Source: Rhynchospora pubera | Lineage: Eukaryota; Streptophyta; Magnoliopsida; Poales; Cyperaceae | NCBI GenBank assembly: GCA_028095005.1 | Contig: CM051459.1 | Coordinates: 319,860,513 to 319,924,512, forward strand | DNA length: 64,000 nucleotides | Direction of reading: 5' to 3' | Shown: piece after piece, positions 50,591 to 60,749 of the stretch | How the letters are laid out: each line of letters starts with the position of its first letter | How positions within the stretch are numbered: the stretch's first letter is position 1 | The notes under the pieces: generated by a model | What the model was told of the DNA's origin: nothing | The model's database searches: none | The model's input: only the letters and a program-made list of their open reading frames with translations | Position numbers and translations under genes: made by a program

Positions 50591-50611
50591 ACAAAATTTC
50601 GGATAGTGATT

Positions 50612-50955
50612 GTTGATTTGGTTTCATAATATTAAACCAATGATGCGGGGTATTTTAATATAGTGGCTATAATTCAGTAATGCTTATATGTTCCCTTGAC
50701 AGTATTGTGCACTTGAGCAAATTCTGTACAAGATAAATATATTATTAATATGATATATACAATATCAGATCTTCAGTTTTAGAATTTGTATATTCTTGTA
50801 GCATTTTACTTAACAAATTAATATACAATTGATTGATTCAACTTTCAAATTTGGTATAATGCAGTAAAACCATATATAAAATCACTAATAAATATATATT
50901 AAGCACAAGCAATTTAAAAATATTCATGAAGGCACATTTAATTTGTTAGATAATA
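50612..50955. other. intergenic, no feature recognised
   Basis: AT-rich DNA between the CACTA element and a SINE copy. No frame or motif was recognised. Confidence 0.5.
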
Positions 50956-50959
50956 AAGT

Positions 50960-51080
50960 ACCAGCTCTTGATCTAGTGGCTAAGAACAACATTTTGTCAA
51001 ATGAGATTAATTGTTGATTTAAAATTTGATTAGAGGATTTTTAATTTGGAAGCTTAACTATCTTTTACCTAAGGAAAAAG
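50960..51080 (+). mobile_element. SINE, second and more decayed copy
   Basis: ACCAGCTCTTGATCTAGTGG then CTAAGAACAA matches the head of the SINE at 18306 (CCAGCTCCTGATCTTGTG then ACTAAGAGCAA). Similarity continues through CAAATGAGA and GAGGATTTTTAATTTGGAAGC before an A-rich end. The B-box region is degraded. No flanking direct repeat could be confirmed. Confidence 0.65.
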
Positions 51081-52160
51081 TTTTAGGTAGTAAAAATCAG
51101 TGCATGTAAAGGCGACCAATAGATTACACAACAAATAGAGAATTATATCATCATATGGATTCAATGATATTACACTCATGTCGCCTGTTTTTTGCATTAC
51201 AAAATTGGATGCTAAAGAAAGCACCAAAAGAGTGGATAACAAAATTTTGAATCAACACCACTCGATCGTTTCCTATAGACAAGCAAAGCGAAACTAACAC
51301 CACCATTTGTCAAGTTGAGAAGAGACCACTGCCACAACTAAACACTTGTTTCTTCCCTATTCTTTAGTCCGTTAATTAAGTTGATAATCTATTTCGGGAA
51401 CTTCGTATCAGCAGGGGCATAATGTATCAATGTGGATGCTACTTTTGTCTTCAGAAAGCAATCAATTATGTTATCTAAACAAACAAATAACTTTTACTTA
51501 CATGTACTCTTTCGAATGTTGCACATTCTACATCCATTTATTGATGCATGTATATTTTAACTCAGCTTGCTAGAATATGCATATGCTCTCTTGTCCACAT
51601 TATGCTAGGAATATTTTTGTATATTTTATCAAATTTTGATTGAGGAGAAGACATAATTTAGATTTGAATTACTTTTAAAATCAACTCGAGCTTAAATTTA
51701 GATTGTCACATTTCAGATTTTTTTGGGTTTTGAGTTTGATGAACATTAATATTTATTTCTATGAAATAAATATATTTTTTATCAAATTAAGTACTAATTG
51801 TTACAAATTGTATAACGAATTTACATATCGAGCTCATCATGCTACCTTAATGAGTTGAGCCGAGCTGGCTTGTTAACAGCTTAAATGTTATGTAACGACC
51901 TAATTACGAGCTTTTGTCGAGCTGAACATGGACGAGCTTCTTGCACCCCTACTTTTTAAATTATATAACGCATATTCTGGTGGTAGTATCTTCGTCAAGA
52001 CAACAGTTTAACCAAAATTCAAGCAAATACGAGTTGTCAAATGTGGTGATCAGCTCATATTTATATTCAGAATTTTCTTAAAAAATGGAACAGTTCCATA
52101 TGCTTAACTAAAAAATCATCACTACATTAAATATGTCATGCACTTGTATATATCGCATAA
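51081..52160. other. intergenic, no gene recognised
   Basis: AT-rich sequence without supported frames or RNA genes. Confidence 0.5.
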
Positions 52161-52174
52161 CTATTATATATGGT

Positions 52175-52478
52175 TAGGGCTGTCAAAACGTGGTAAGTGG
52201 CACGGAATGACACCAAACCGTTATCGTGCCACTTATTAAACGGTACAATATCAGCATGCCACTTACCGTTTCATTTATTAAAATTTTTTTTTTGTGTCAT
52301 CAACCGTATATTACACATAAAACGGTTTGAAATGAGGTTGAAATGGTCGAAACGGTATAACCAACTGTGCCATCAACCGTACCACTTAAAAAACGATATA
52401 ATTTTCTATGCCACAAACCGTTCCATTTCGGTTAAACGAAACGGCATAACGGTAAATGGCGTACCGTTGACGGCCCTA
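52175..52478. mobile_element. hAT-like MITE, 304 bp, 8-bp TSD
   Basis: The ends TAGGGCTGTCAA and, inverted, TAGGGCCGTCAA are flanked by the 8-bp direct repeat TATATGGT (52167-52174 and 52479-52486). The interior is rich in AACGGT and ACCGTT words in both orientations, as in other hAT subterminal regions. A 101-codon frame across it (52197-52502) is a by-product of the repeats. It lies about 1 kb upstream of the MIR156 cluster. Confidence 0.88.
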
Positions 52479-52486
52479 TATATGGT

Positions 52487-53180
52487 TGAATTTGGCACTT
52501 AAAAAGTTTTATGTGATAGATGTATGGGCATATATATAAAATGATTATCCTAGATATGCTACATGACTTTTATAGTTTTATGTGATATATGATGTCCATT
52601 TTTGGCGCCACCATATTATATCCAGGATGGTGTACGCAGCAAGCATTATATATGCATGATTAAACTAATTCATACGTTCTATGCCTTTCCTTTTAAATTT
52701 ATACTTTAGTTGATGCTTTTTTTTGGGGAAAAACATGGACACAGTATGTTCATAATTAAATTCATCCATTAAAATATAAAAGCACCGTTTGATTAAGCAA
52801 GTAAAATCGGTGTTTTTTTTTACAAGTGGAAGTCCTTCTCAAGTTTATTCCTGTTATATATATATAATATATATTGTTGCGTGCATTCTTATTTCTCAGT
52901 GGGAGAGGAACTTAGTAAATGAAAATTGAATATGAGAGAGAGAGGGAAGATATGATGATTGGACAAAAAAAGCGGTGGAGAGCATGCTACAAAGTTCATT
53001 GGGATGGATGTTCTTATTTTTGCATATTATACATTATCTGCAGTTAGTTGAGAGATAGAGAGAGAGGACATAACGCACATAGGAAAGGAACAACCTAGAG
53101 ATTAATGTAGTTAATTCAATACTGTATGTTATTATTATACTAATCACGCGCGGTCATCCCTTATTCCATTCATACCTCTA
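52487..53180. promoter_or_regulatory. upstream region of the MIR156 cluster
   Basis: AT-rich, with GAGAGAGAGAG-type tracts at about 52935-52946 and 53052-53067 (GAGAGATAGAGAGAGAGG). Such GA tracts are candidate binding sites for BBR/BPC proteins, which is inference only. Confidence 0.4.
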
Positions 53181-53189
53181 GTATCCATC

Positions 53190-53197
53190 TATAAATA
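53190..53197 (+). promoter_or_regulatory. TATA box of the MIR156 transcript
   Basis: TATAAATA is followed about 30 bp later by a CT-rich stretch (CTGCCTCTCTTCTTCGCC) fit for transcription start near 53220-53228. The first hairpin begins about 145 bp further on. No other core promoter of this quality was seen between the hairpins. Confidence 0.75.
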
Positions 53198-53364
53198 GCC
53201 CTCTGCTGCCTCTCTTCTTCGCCATCCAAACAAACAGTAATATACAGTTCTTCTTCATACATACACATTTTGGTTATGCAGTTTTATCTGTAGTTCTGTA
53301 CCTTTTACATTTCTAAAGTTCTTTTTCGATCCTTTTCTTTTTTGTTTGATTAAAGGTGGGTTCT

Positions 53365-53527
53365 AGCGGGGCTGACAGAAGAGAGTGAGCACTCATGGTT
53401 CTTTCTTGCACGAAAGGGGCAAGAGAGAGTGAAACAGAAAGGGAACGAGAGAGAAACATATTGAAAGTGAGAAAGAAATTGTGCTTGAAGCTTTGTGTGC
53501 TCACTGCTCTGTCTGTCAGCCGTTAAG
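53365..53527 (+). ncRNA. MIR156: MIR156 precursor, hairpin 1
   Basis: Mature miR156 (TGACAGAAGAGAGTGAGCAC) lies at 53373-53392 in the 5' arm. The complementary star strand GCTCACTGCTCTGTCTGTCA is at 53499-53518. This is the longest of the four hairpins, with about 105 nt between arms, containing a purine-rich upper part that may extend the stem. miR156 guides AGO1 to SPL transcription factor mRNAs and keeps plants juvenile. Processing to 20 nt by DCL1 is expected from the family. Confidence 0.95.
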
Positions 53528-53622
53528 CACAGATCCAACCTTTGCGTTCCTTGATCTTGAGGTGCTCTCTCTTTTTTCCCTCAACGTTGAAGTACTGCTT
53601 TATATGAGAATTCCATGGATCG

Positions 53623-53680
53623 GTGTTTTCATAGGATCGAATTCCATAACATCAGTGTTTTCATAGGATCGAATTCCATA
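53623..53680 (+). repeat. 26-bp tandem repeat between hairpins 1 and 2
   Basis: GTGTTTTCATAGGATCGAAT then TCCATA occurs at 53623-53648 and again at 53655-53680, separated by 6 bp. It lies in the spacer of the miRNA transcript. Confidence 0.9.
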
Positions 53681-53709
53681 CTTTGAGATTTCATAGAGGT
53701 AGGGTTTAA

Positions 53710-53826
53710 TGGAGGTTGACAGAAGAGAGTGAGCACACATGGTGCTTTCTTGCATGGAATATGAGAGGCACACAAGGGAACCATGCTTGAGCTATGTGTG
53801 CTCACTACTCTTTCTGTCAGCCATTA
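53710..53826 (+). ncRNA. MIR156: MIR156 precursor, hairpin 2
   Basis: Mature miR156 at 53717-53736; star GCTCACTACTCTTTCTGTCA at 53800-53819, pairing with few mismatches. The upper stem pairs CATGGTGCTTTCTTGCATGG with the ACCATGCTTGAGCTATGTG side. The mature sequence is identical to hairpins 1, 3 and 4. Confidence 0.96.
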
Positions 53827-53991
53827 TCCAATCCTTCCTCTTTTTTTCCTTTTTATTATTGTTCAGCCATTTCCTTTAAACAAAATAGGATTTTGTATGT
53901 GTGTTTGTTTGTTTGTTTGTTTGTTTTTTCCCCCTAATTCTGACTCTTTTTTTGTGTGTGTAATTCTCTCATTGGAAGAGGTAGGGGTGTG

Positions 53992-54097
53992 TGGAGGTTG
54001 ACAGAAGAGAGTGAGCACAGATGGTATTTTCTTGCATGGGGGTAGAAATCATGCTTGAAGCTATTTGTGCTCACATCTCTTACTGTCAGCCATTAGC
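53992..54097 (+). ncRNA. MIR156: MIR156 precursor, hairpin 3
   Basis: Mature miR156 at 53999-54018; star GCTCACATCTCTTACTGTCA at 54069-54088. The terminal region is compact (CTTGCATGGGGGTAGAAATC). It is preceded by a TTTG-rich microsatellite at about 53898-53926. Confidence 0.95.
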
Positions 54098-54165
54098 CAT
54101 TCCTACCTCCTCTCTTTTGTCTCTTAGATTTATTTAACACTGATTAAAATAAGAGTTTTGTGGTG

Positions 54166-54280
54166 CAGAGGCTGACAGAAGAGAGTGAGCACAGATGGTG
54201 CTTTCTTGCTTGAACAGACTATCCATATTAACAAGCTTGGAGCTATTTGTGCTCACCTCTCTATCTGTCAGTCATTAGCC
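54166..54280 (+). ncRNA. MIR156: MIR156 precursor, hairpin 4
   Basis: Mature miR156 at 54173-54192; star GCTCACCTCTCTATCTGTCA at 54251-54270. The upper stem is CTTTCTTGCTTGAACAG opposite TTAACAAGCTTGGAGC. It lies only about 70 bp after hairpin 3, so co-transcription is very likely. Confidence 0.95.
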
Positions 54281-57200
54281 ATTCCTCTTTAGTTTTGTGT
54301 ACATATATGCATGTTTGACTGTATGTGTGTGTTTATTGGTGGTTTAAGTGCGGAGATAGGTTCTTTCCTAAACAATTTTGATTTTCCATTTGAATTGCTG
54401 TCCAAAATCTTGAAGCTTAGTTTTATCATCACAATTTATGTTTGGTCTTTTATTTAGTTGTTTGTATGTGTTCATCTGACCAGTAGATGATACTATTTTT
54501 GAGTTACACGCACAGACCATATATATTGTGTGTGTGTGTTAAGTGTTTTACCAATTAATTCATCAACGAAAAATTTCAAAGTCTTTATTTGCAGGTACTA
54601 GTGATACTTTCCCCTCAATAGTTTAATTGCATATTGGAATACAGTATTCTTTCATTCAAGTACACCTAAAAGCTGACGTCGTTGCTTTTTGTTCGAGAAG
54701 CCAGTGTGTACGTTTAAAATAAATGATAGAAAACTTTTAATTTTAATTGAAACATAGTATAACTTTATTATATAAAATAGACAGTAATCATGATTTTGTG
54801 TGTATATATGCAGGTTGAGATTGGACCACAAATAATGCATGTATTCCTGGTATATACTGAAATATGGAGCACATCTCCACGATGCTTGTCCTTCATCATA
54901 CTTTTCTTTCTTTCTTTGTCAATTTATACTTTAGATATATAAATCCTTTGATTTGTTATCTTTTTATGTGTGCCAGTTGGTTATAATAAAATGAAGTTAT
55001 ATCTGTATTCGGGGCTTGAGAGGAACTATTTGTTATTTTGATAATTTTAATATATTAGCACCATGAGAAAATTAAATTTCTGTTCTACTTTCTCATTTGA
55101 ATTCTTGGGAATCTCTATACATTTTACACTCAAGATCGAACAAAAGCTCCCTGGTGAATGCAAGATTTAAGTTTGTCTACAAATTTTAAAAAAAAATGTG
55201 TGTGATGAACAATGTTTCGGAGATTATGATCTCTCAATTTGTTGCTTTTTTTTTTTGTGAAGGTAACAAAACAGAACTTAACTTTCAAAGTAGTAATTTA
55301 TTGCGTAATGTACAATGCTTTCAAAATTATTTTATGCTGTTGTTCTGGCAATAAGAAATGTTTTATGTGGAGCCTAAAGATATCATCATGAATTGAGATA
55401 TATTCAATCAACTTTTATGGATTATGCATTTAAGTATGGGTGTTAATAACAAGCATTCTGATAGCATACTTTCCTCCTAACAATGGTTGAGCTGACTAGG
55501 AAGAAAACCTGATCCAAGTTTGAGCTAAATTATGTTATAGTTTCAGTGTGCATATATGCCAGAAAAAGGGGATTTTATATTTTCATGCTTTTTTTGTTCA
55601 TACATTAGTGCTGAAGGTTTCAGAGGAATTAAGATATGGCGAATCACAGAGAACTCGGTTATGATCTTCCTAATTAATATCTATTAACGCTTGAGATTTT
55701 TATGCCATCCGTTGTGGATTTGAGATAATCTTCTGTAACTTGCTCCCAAGATTATGCAGAACATTTCATGTGTTTGGAAAAGTGGTTTGCCAAATTTCAC
55801 CTAGTTCATGCATATCAACACTTAAATATGATTGAATCTTAATTGAAGGGTTGATAATACACGTGTATATAGGAAATTGACAATGAGTTGACCGATACTT
55901 ATAGGTGTTGGACCTTTGTCAGATGAGCAAAATCTGTCTGGTTTCACTAAATGTCAGATAGTCAAAGTATGTACCGTCCCTCATATTCCATGTTTTGCAA
56001 ATGAAACATCACTAGATTCACTACATATCACTACATATACGTGTGGTAAAAAAACTAATGCGATAAACACCTTATGCATGGACGGATCCACGTATAACAA
56101 AGGGGTGTCAACTAATGTGTTATGAAATATCAACGAACTTTGGATATTATTGAATATGAATATCGCAAGAAGAAGAGAGAAAAATTCTCTCAACTGTTCA
56201 TGCATTCAGATTGATTATGTACACAGTAACAGTACACTTATTATCCTATTGTATTTTCATTTTGTGAAATGTGAAATAAGATTAATTTGTCAATTCTGAT
56301 ATTCTTCTGTAATATCTTTTGCAAAAGCACCAACCTGCATATCTATGTAATATCACTATCAGTTCTAATTATATATTTTTTTGTCTAATTTTAAATACAG
56401 TGCAAATTGACATAGTATTTAAGGTGATTTCAATCAAAATTACAATGGCTGCATTTTGACACAGGCCATGCATGAAATAGCATAGTTAGATTCCCAAAAA
56501 AAAAAAAATTCAACTTCTCGTAGTCATAGTTCATTCGTTATAGATAAAAAAAAAAGATTCAATATATTAGCTGCAAAATAAAAAGAGAGGAGAAGATATT
56601 GTTCTTTGATAGTTCAACTTTCCAGAGGGGAAAGTTGGCTGCCATGAAACATATTTGATTCAAGTACAAGTGTACAACCAGCTTCAAGTGACCTAGTCAA
56701 CTAATATAGGATATCACCACCACCAGCATATATAGACAAATCCAGATAACCACTTTATCTAGCTTTCCCTATTGATTTAACAGTACTATATGAGGTATCC
56801 CGTTATGCATTTCAATATATTTTTCCCTCTAGATAAAAGGTTGTAAAATTTAGGTTGCTTGCAGCTATTATCACATTAAATTTTCTCCCCTTGTCCTAGA
56901 CATATCAATATCTATATCTACACATTAATATAGTTCCAAAGTTGTAAAGTGATAATGCTCCAATAGGTGACCGTTACTAGCATAAGAAACAATTAAAATT
57001 TGAAATAAAACAAACCTGAAACTAAAGTATTTATTGATATTTTGAGTTCCCAAAAGGAACATCAATAAATTGATTTGCATAGGAGAATGATCCAGGCACA
57101 CGTAACTAAGACCCATTGAATGCTTTTTTTTCTCTGTTCCTTTTCATGGGAATGGGATCAAGTACAGTTGCCTTCCACTAGTCGTGGATAGAACCCTGGC

Positions 57201-58850
57201 CACTTCTTTTCTTTTCTCCCCAGAAAAGGAAATTAATGCACCTTGCAACAACCTTTTTTACCCTAAAAAGATTATTCCAAAAAGTGAGGAGATAAGATAG
57301 AAAGCATGAAATAATGCGCCAATGTCTGTCGACGATTGGCTTGAGCACGTGGGAGAGGACAGTCGCAATGGAGCATGTCATTACCCCATGACATGCACCA
57401 TCATCATCATGCATGACCTCCATTCCCATCTGTCTTGTAGAGTTGTAGTGGTGTTTTTGGTTATATTTATCCATGTCATTCACCATTATTAATAAATTTT
57501 TGCCTATGTAGGGTTTATGTCGGTTCAGAACATTTTTTTTCTTTTCGTTTTTTTTATTTCGCATATTTGGTAAGACACATGTATCACTCTGAGATTGCCT
57601 AAATGCCTGCCACTGTAATGCTTATGACATTTGTTTTTCTTTTTCACCTATAATTAATACCCACTAATTTATCAGTTAGTTTCTTGAGCTCACTTTTCAT
57701 TAATTAGTTGATAAACAATCCATGCATCTGCAGATCTCTGCATCCAGAGGATCTCTTAACAAATATACATAATTAAGTTTAAAGGAAATCTAATAAACAA
57801 ATAAAATAGATCTTGGGATCAAGGAGATTGGTTGTCTTGTGGTTGTGGGACATATGAAACACAAATTACATTAAAGCACTACTACAATCAGATTCGCATC
57901 TCTGTACGTTGTTATGCCTGACATAAAACATTATTAATTATGGTTTTGATATATTCAAACTGAATCAAATGTACACACAATGTGGCTTGTTAACTATGGG
58001 AAATATTTGAGATTCCTGCTAGATTTCAAGAAAATGGATCAAATCACGTCATAGTTACAACACCACTGTAATTAATTAATTATGGAAAGTATTAGAAGCC
58101 CAAAATTAATAAAAAGTTAGATATCACATTTTATAAAAACTTTTGATGCATAATTGATCCCTCTTTAAAGACAATATATTCATTTATATATAACAACATG
58201 CATTACAATTGATAACGGTATTTATCCTAGTTTGCAAACAATTCATGTTCTTAAATTTTAAATTATCAACCAATTAATTCAAGATATATATATTGGCATC
58301 TATTAAATAATAATTTAAAGTGTGTTTTAATTTTGGTGTATTATTTTGGTTGTAGCAACTAGCAAGTGTACATGTGCATGCAAAGAAGTTTTCATTAATT
58401 TTGACTAGCAGGAGTGTGTGTATTTTGAGAGAGGACAAAATCCTGTGATGAAAGTACTTGAGACTCTGGAGGGATTATTATTGGGGTGAACAGTTCGTTT
58501 CAGCTCTTGAATTGCTAATATACTGGTATATGCATGCTTGCTTTGTATTTACCAGAAATTAATGCAAAGGTCGATATTCTCTCCTACAAAAAATTGCTAT
58601 ATAGGGATTATTATACAAAGAAACAATGAAAGGGACAAAAGAAGAGTCACATGATGCCGAGGTACCTATAACAGCTCTAAATCGACTGCCTTTGATGGAA
58701 TCAATTTGTCAGTATAACAATAATTGTGATAAAAAGGGGATCCTCGTAAAGTGATAGATCTGTCCTAAAACGGACTGATCATGGAATTCTCAATTTTTTT
58801 GGAAAGTCAAACATCATATAAGGCTGTATAGAAATATTAATATATGTCTT
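54281..58850. other. intergenic, no supported gene; may hold the 3' part of the MIR156 transcript
   Basis: No further miR156 hairpin or recognised protein follows. Possible splice sites (for example TTTGCAG|GTACTAG near 54593) suggest the primary transcript could extend and be spliced, but this is not decidable here. A 128-codon minus-strand frame at 57564-57178 shows no family motif. Confidence 0.45.
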
Positions 58851-58860
58851 TGGCCATGGT

Positions 58861-59215
58861 GAGATGCATCACAAAAATTTTTGTGAGTCGCGATCAAAAT
58901 CTTTGAATTTGGTTAAAAATAACTGATTCAAACTATCCAATATGATCTCCCTGTTGAAATCTCCATGCACACCATATTAAACATTTTTTTCGAAACTTAT
59001 AAGTATTTTTTGAAATTTTAGATTTCATTAATCTAATTAGATATGAACCGTTCAAAAATTACAGTTTTTTAAAAATACGAAAAAATACTTTAAAATTCTG
59101 AAAAAATATAAAATTTGATCTGCAAGAAGATTTTAATAGATAGATCATCTTGGACAGAAAACTTTTCCAATCGTGTGATATTATGGACGAGTGAGGACTT
59201 TTTGTGATGCATCTC
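58861..59215. mobile_element. fold-back MITE related to the Mutator-like group (355 bp)
   Basis: The inverted ends GAGATGCATCACAAAAA and TTTTTGTGATGCATCTC are perfect over 17 bp. The arms hold CTCCCTGTTGAAATCTCC and GAAGATTTTAATAGATAG, echoing the 'GAGATTTCAATA' arms of the MITEs at 1613, 16462 and 26950. No target-site duplication was found, unlike the other three. Confidence 0.75.
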
Positions 59216-59241
59216 ATCATAATCAAACTCTTAATGTATAA

Positions 59242-60011
59242 TAGTGAATTGCAATCTTACCGTATCGTGGTGTGTCGTGACAAACACAGTCGTGTTTGGT
59301 ACCGCGTCGTTTTGTGTCGACACAGGTCGAATTTAAAACCGTGTCGTGTCGTGTCGTGCTAAATAGAGGAAAAAGTCGATACGCCACGGAAATTGACACG
59401 CCACAGAAATTGACACGCCACGGTTGACACGCCGTGTTGACATGATACAACACAGCCGTGTCAATCGTGTCGAACCGTGTCAACATTTTATTTTTCCTTT
59501 TTTCTAAAAATAATTAAATATATTTTAAAATTAGAGAAAAAAATAAGAAAAAATATATTAAATTTTATAAATCGGTTATATAGTTGACAAAAAATAATAT
59601 GATAATAATTCGTGATGATACAATATAATAATTAATTAACTAAATAATAAAATACGAATTACATAATATTAATTAGTTGAAAACTTTTTATTATAGTTTC
59701 TGTACAGATATTTTTTCCTTAAAATTCAAATTATCCATAGTTTTTATAATATATTAATATTTCTATAATATTTTTTAAATTTTAAAATAAAATAAAATCG
59801 TATTGTAACCGTGTCATGTCAAATCGTGTCATGTTGAATCATGTCGTGTTAAACCTTGTCAGTTTTCTGAAAATGCTAACACAACACAGTTTTAACACGA
59901 CCCACCAACACAGTCGTGTGGTGTTGAATCCATACATGTGTCGTGTCGTGTCGTGGAAACACGGATATGTACCGTGTCAATATATCTAACACGCCACAAT
60001 TTGTAATTCAC
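59242..60011. mobile_element. probable hAT-like element with CGTGTC subterminal repeats (about 770 bp)
   Basis: The inverted ends TAGTGAATTGCAA and AAGTGAATTACAA enclose two clusters (about 59262-59480 and 59808-59998) dense in GTGTCGTG, TGACACG and ACACGCC words in both orientations, around an AT-rich centre. A near-match TGTATAAT / TGTATATT outside the ends could be an 8-bp TSD with one change. An 87-codon minus-strand frame at 59486-59223 is made of these repeats and is not a gene. Confidence 0.65.
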
Positions 60012-60518
60012 TTTGTATATTATATAAATATACAGAAACATGATTTTGTAATTATGGAGGTTGCTACTACTGCTAGATTTGCCAATCGTGTCACATAAAA
60101 AATTTCTTCTTAAAAATTACCAGTTTGTCCTTATGATGTGATTCGGTCGTTTCATTTGACGGATCGAAATTTCCAAACATGCACGGAGAGGCAGAGGGTT
60201 CAATTTCACTTGGATACAATTCTATCTAATTGTCCGAAGTGCTTACTATCCAATTAAACACAGACGGTTCGAATTGGACCAAAAAGAACCTTCACTTCGA
60301 TTCTAGATCGTGCCAGACAACCCGTTTTATACGATGAACGTGGGCTTAAGCTATAGAGGATAAACATTTTTGTTTTGTTTCTTGTCAATTGTCATGGTAT
60401 GTATTGTGGCACTGTGCTGTGCTCGCATATTGATGATTTCCACGAATTGGCCCATTATAGAATGCAACAGTATACATTGACAAACAGTTGGGCCTGAAGT
60501 GGCCTTATATATATAGTA
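60012..60518. other. intergenic, no feature recognised
   Basis: Mixed-composition sequence without supported coding or RNA genes. Confidence 0.5.
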
Positions 60519-60748
60519 GGGTGTGTTTGGATGCACGTTAGATGCATGGAATAAGGAATAAGAATAAAAAATTTCGATATACGTGCTTATCCAAATTTCT
60601 TATTCTTATACCATGGTTTTGTTAGTATAGGAATAAGGGCCCAAATTGTTTATTCTTGTGTTGTTTGGATTGCACAAGAATAAGAATAAGCACGCATAAT
60701 GAAATTCCTTATTCTTATTCTTTATTCCATGTTCATCCAAACACACCC
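60519..60748. mobile_element. inverted-repeat MITE with GGGTGTGTTTGG ends (230 bp)
   Basis: GGGTGTGTTTGGATGCACG at the left and, inverted, GGGTGTGTTTGGATGAACAT at the right continue into GGAATAAGGAATAAGAATA-type arms, giving a fold-back structure. The flanks (ATAGTA and ATAGTG) are similar but do not settle the TSD length, so the superfamily is open. Confidence 0.75.
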
Positions 60749-60749
60749 A

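Larger units (their letters stand above)
46723..50608. mobile_element. non-autonomous CACTA (En/Spm-type) DNA transposon, 3.89 kb
   Basis: The left end is CACTACCACAAAAAGAGG and the right end, inverted, is CACTATCCGAAATTTTG; both begin CACTA. The 3-bp TSD ATT flanks it (46720-46722 and 50609-50611). Subterminal regions (about 46740-47010 and 50185-50590) are packed with GTAACGGTT units in both orientations, many as palindromes such as TAACGGTTTTTATAAAAACC, the usual layout for CACTA transposase binding. The interior has no recognisable TNPD-like transposase, so it is defective or non-autonomous. It contains a GC-rich block at about 47030-47530 with gene-leader character and a 41-bp tandem array near the right end. 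Confidence 0.92.

Noticed and set aside
52197..52502. 101-codon plus-strand frame
   Set aside because: Lies inside a hAT MITE and runs through its subterminal repeats.
57178..57564. 128-codon minus-strand frame
   Set aside because: No family similarity recognised, Lys/Asn-rich start, and no promoter or splice support.
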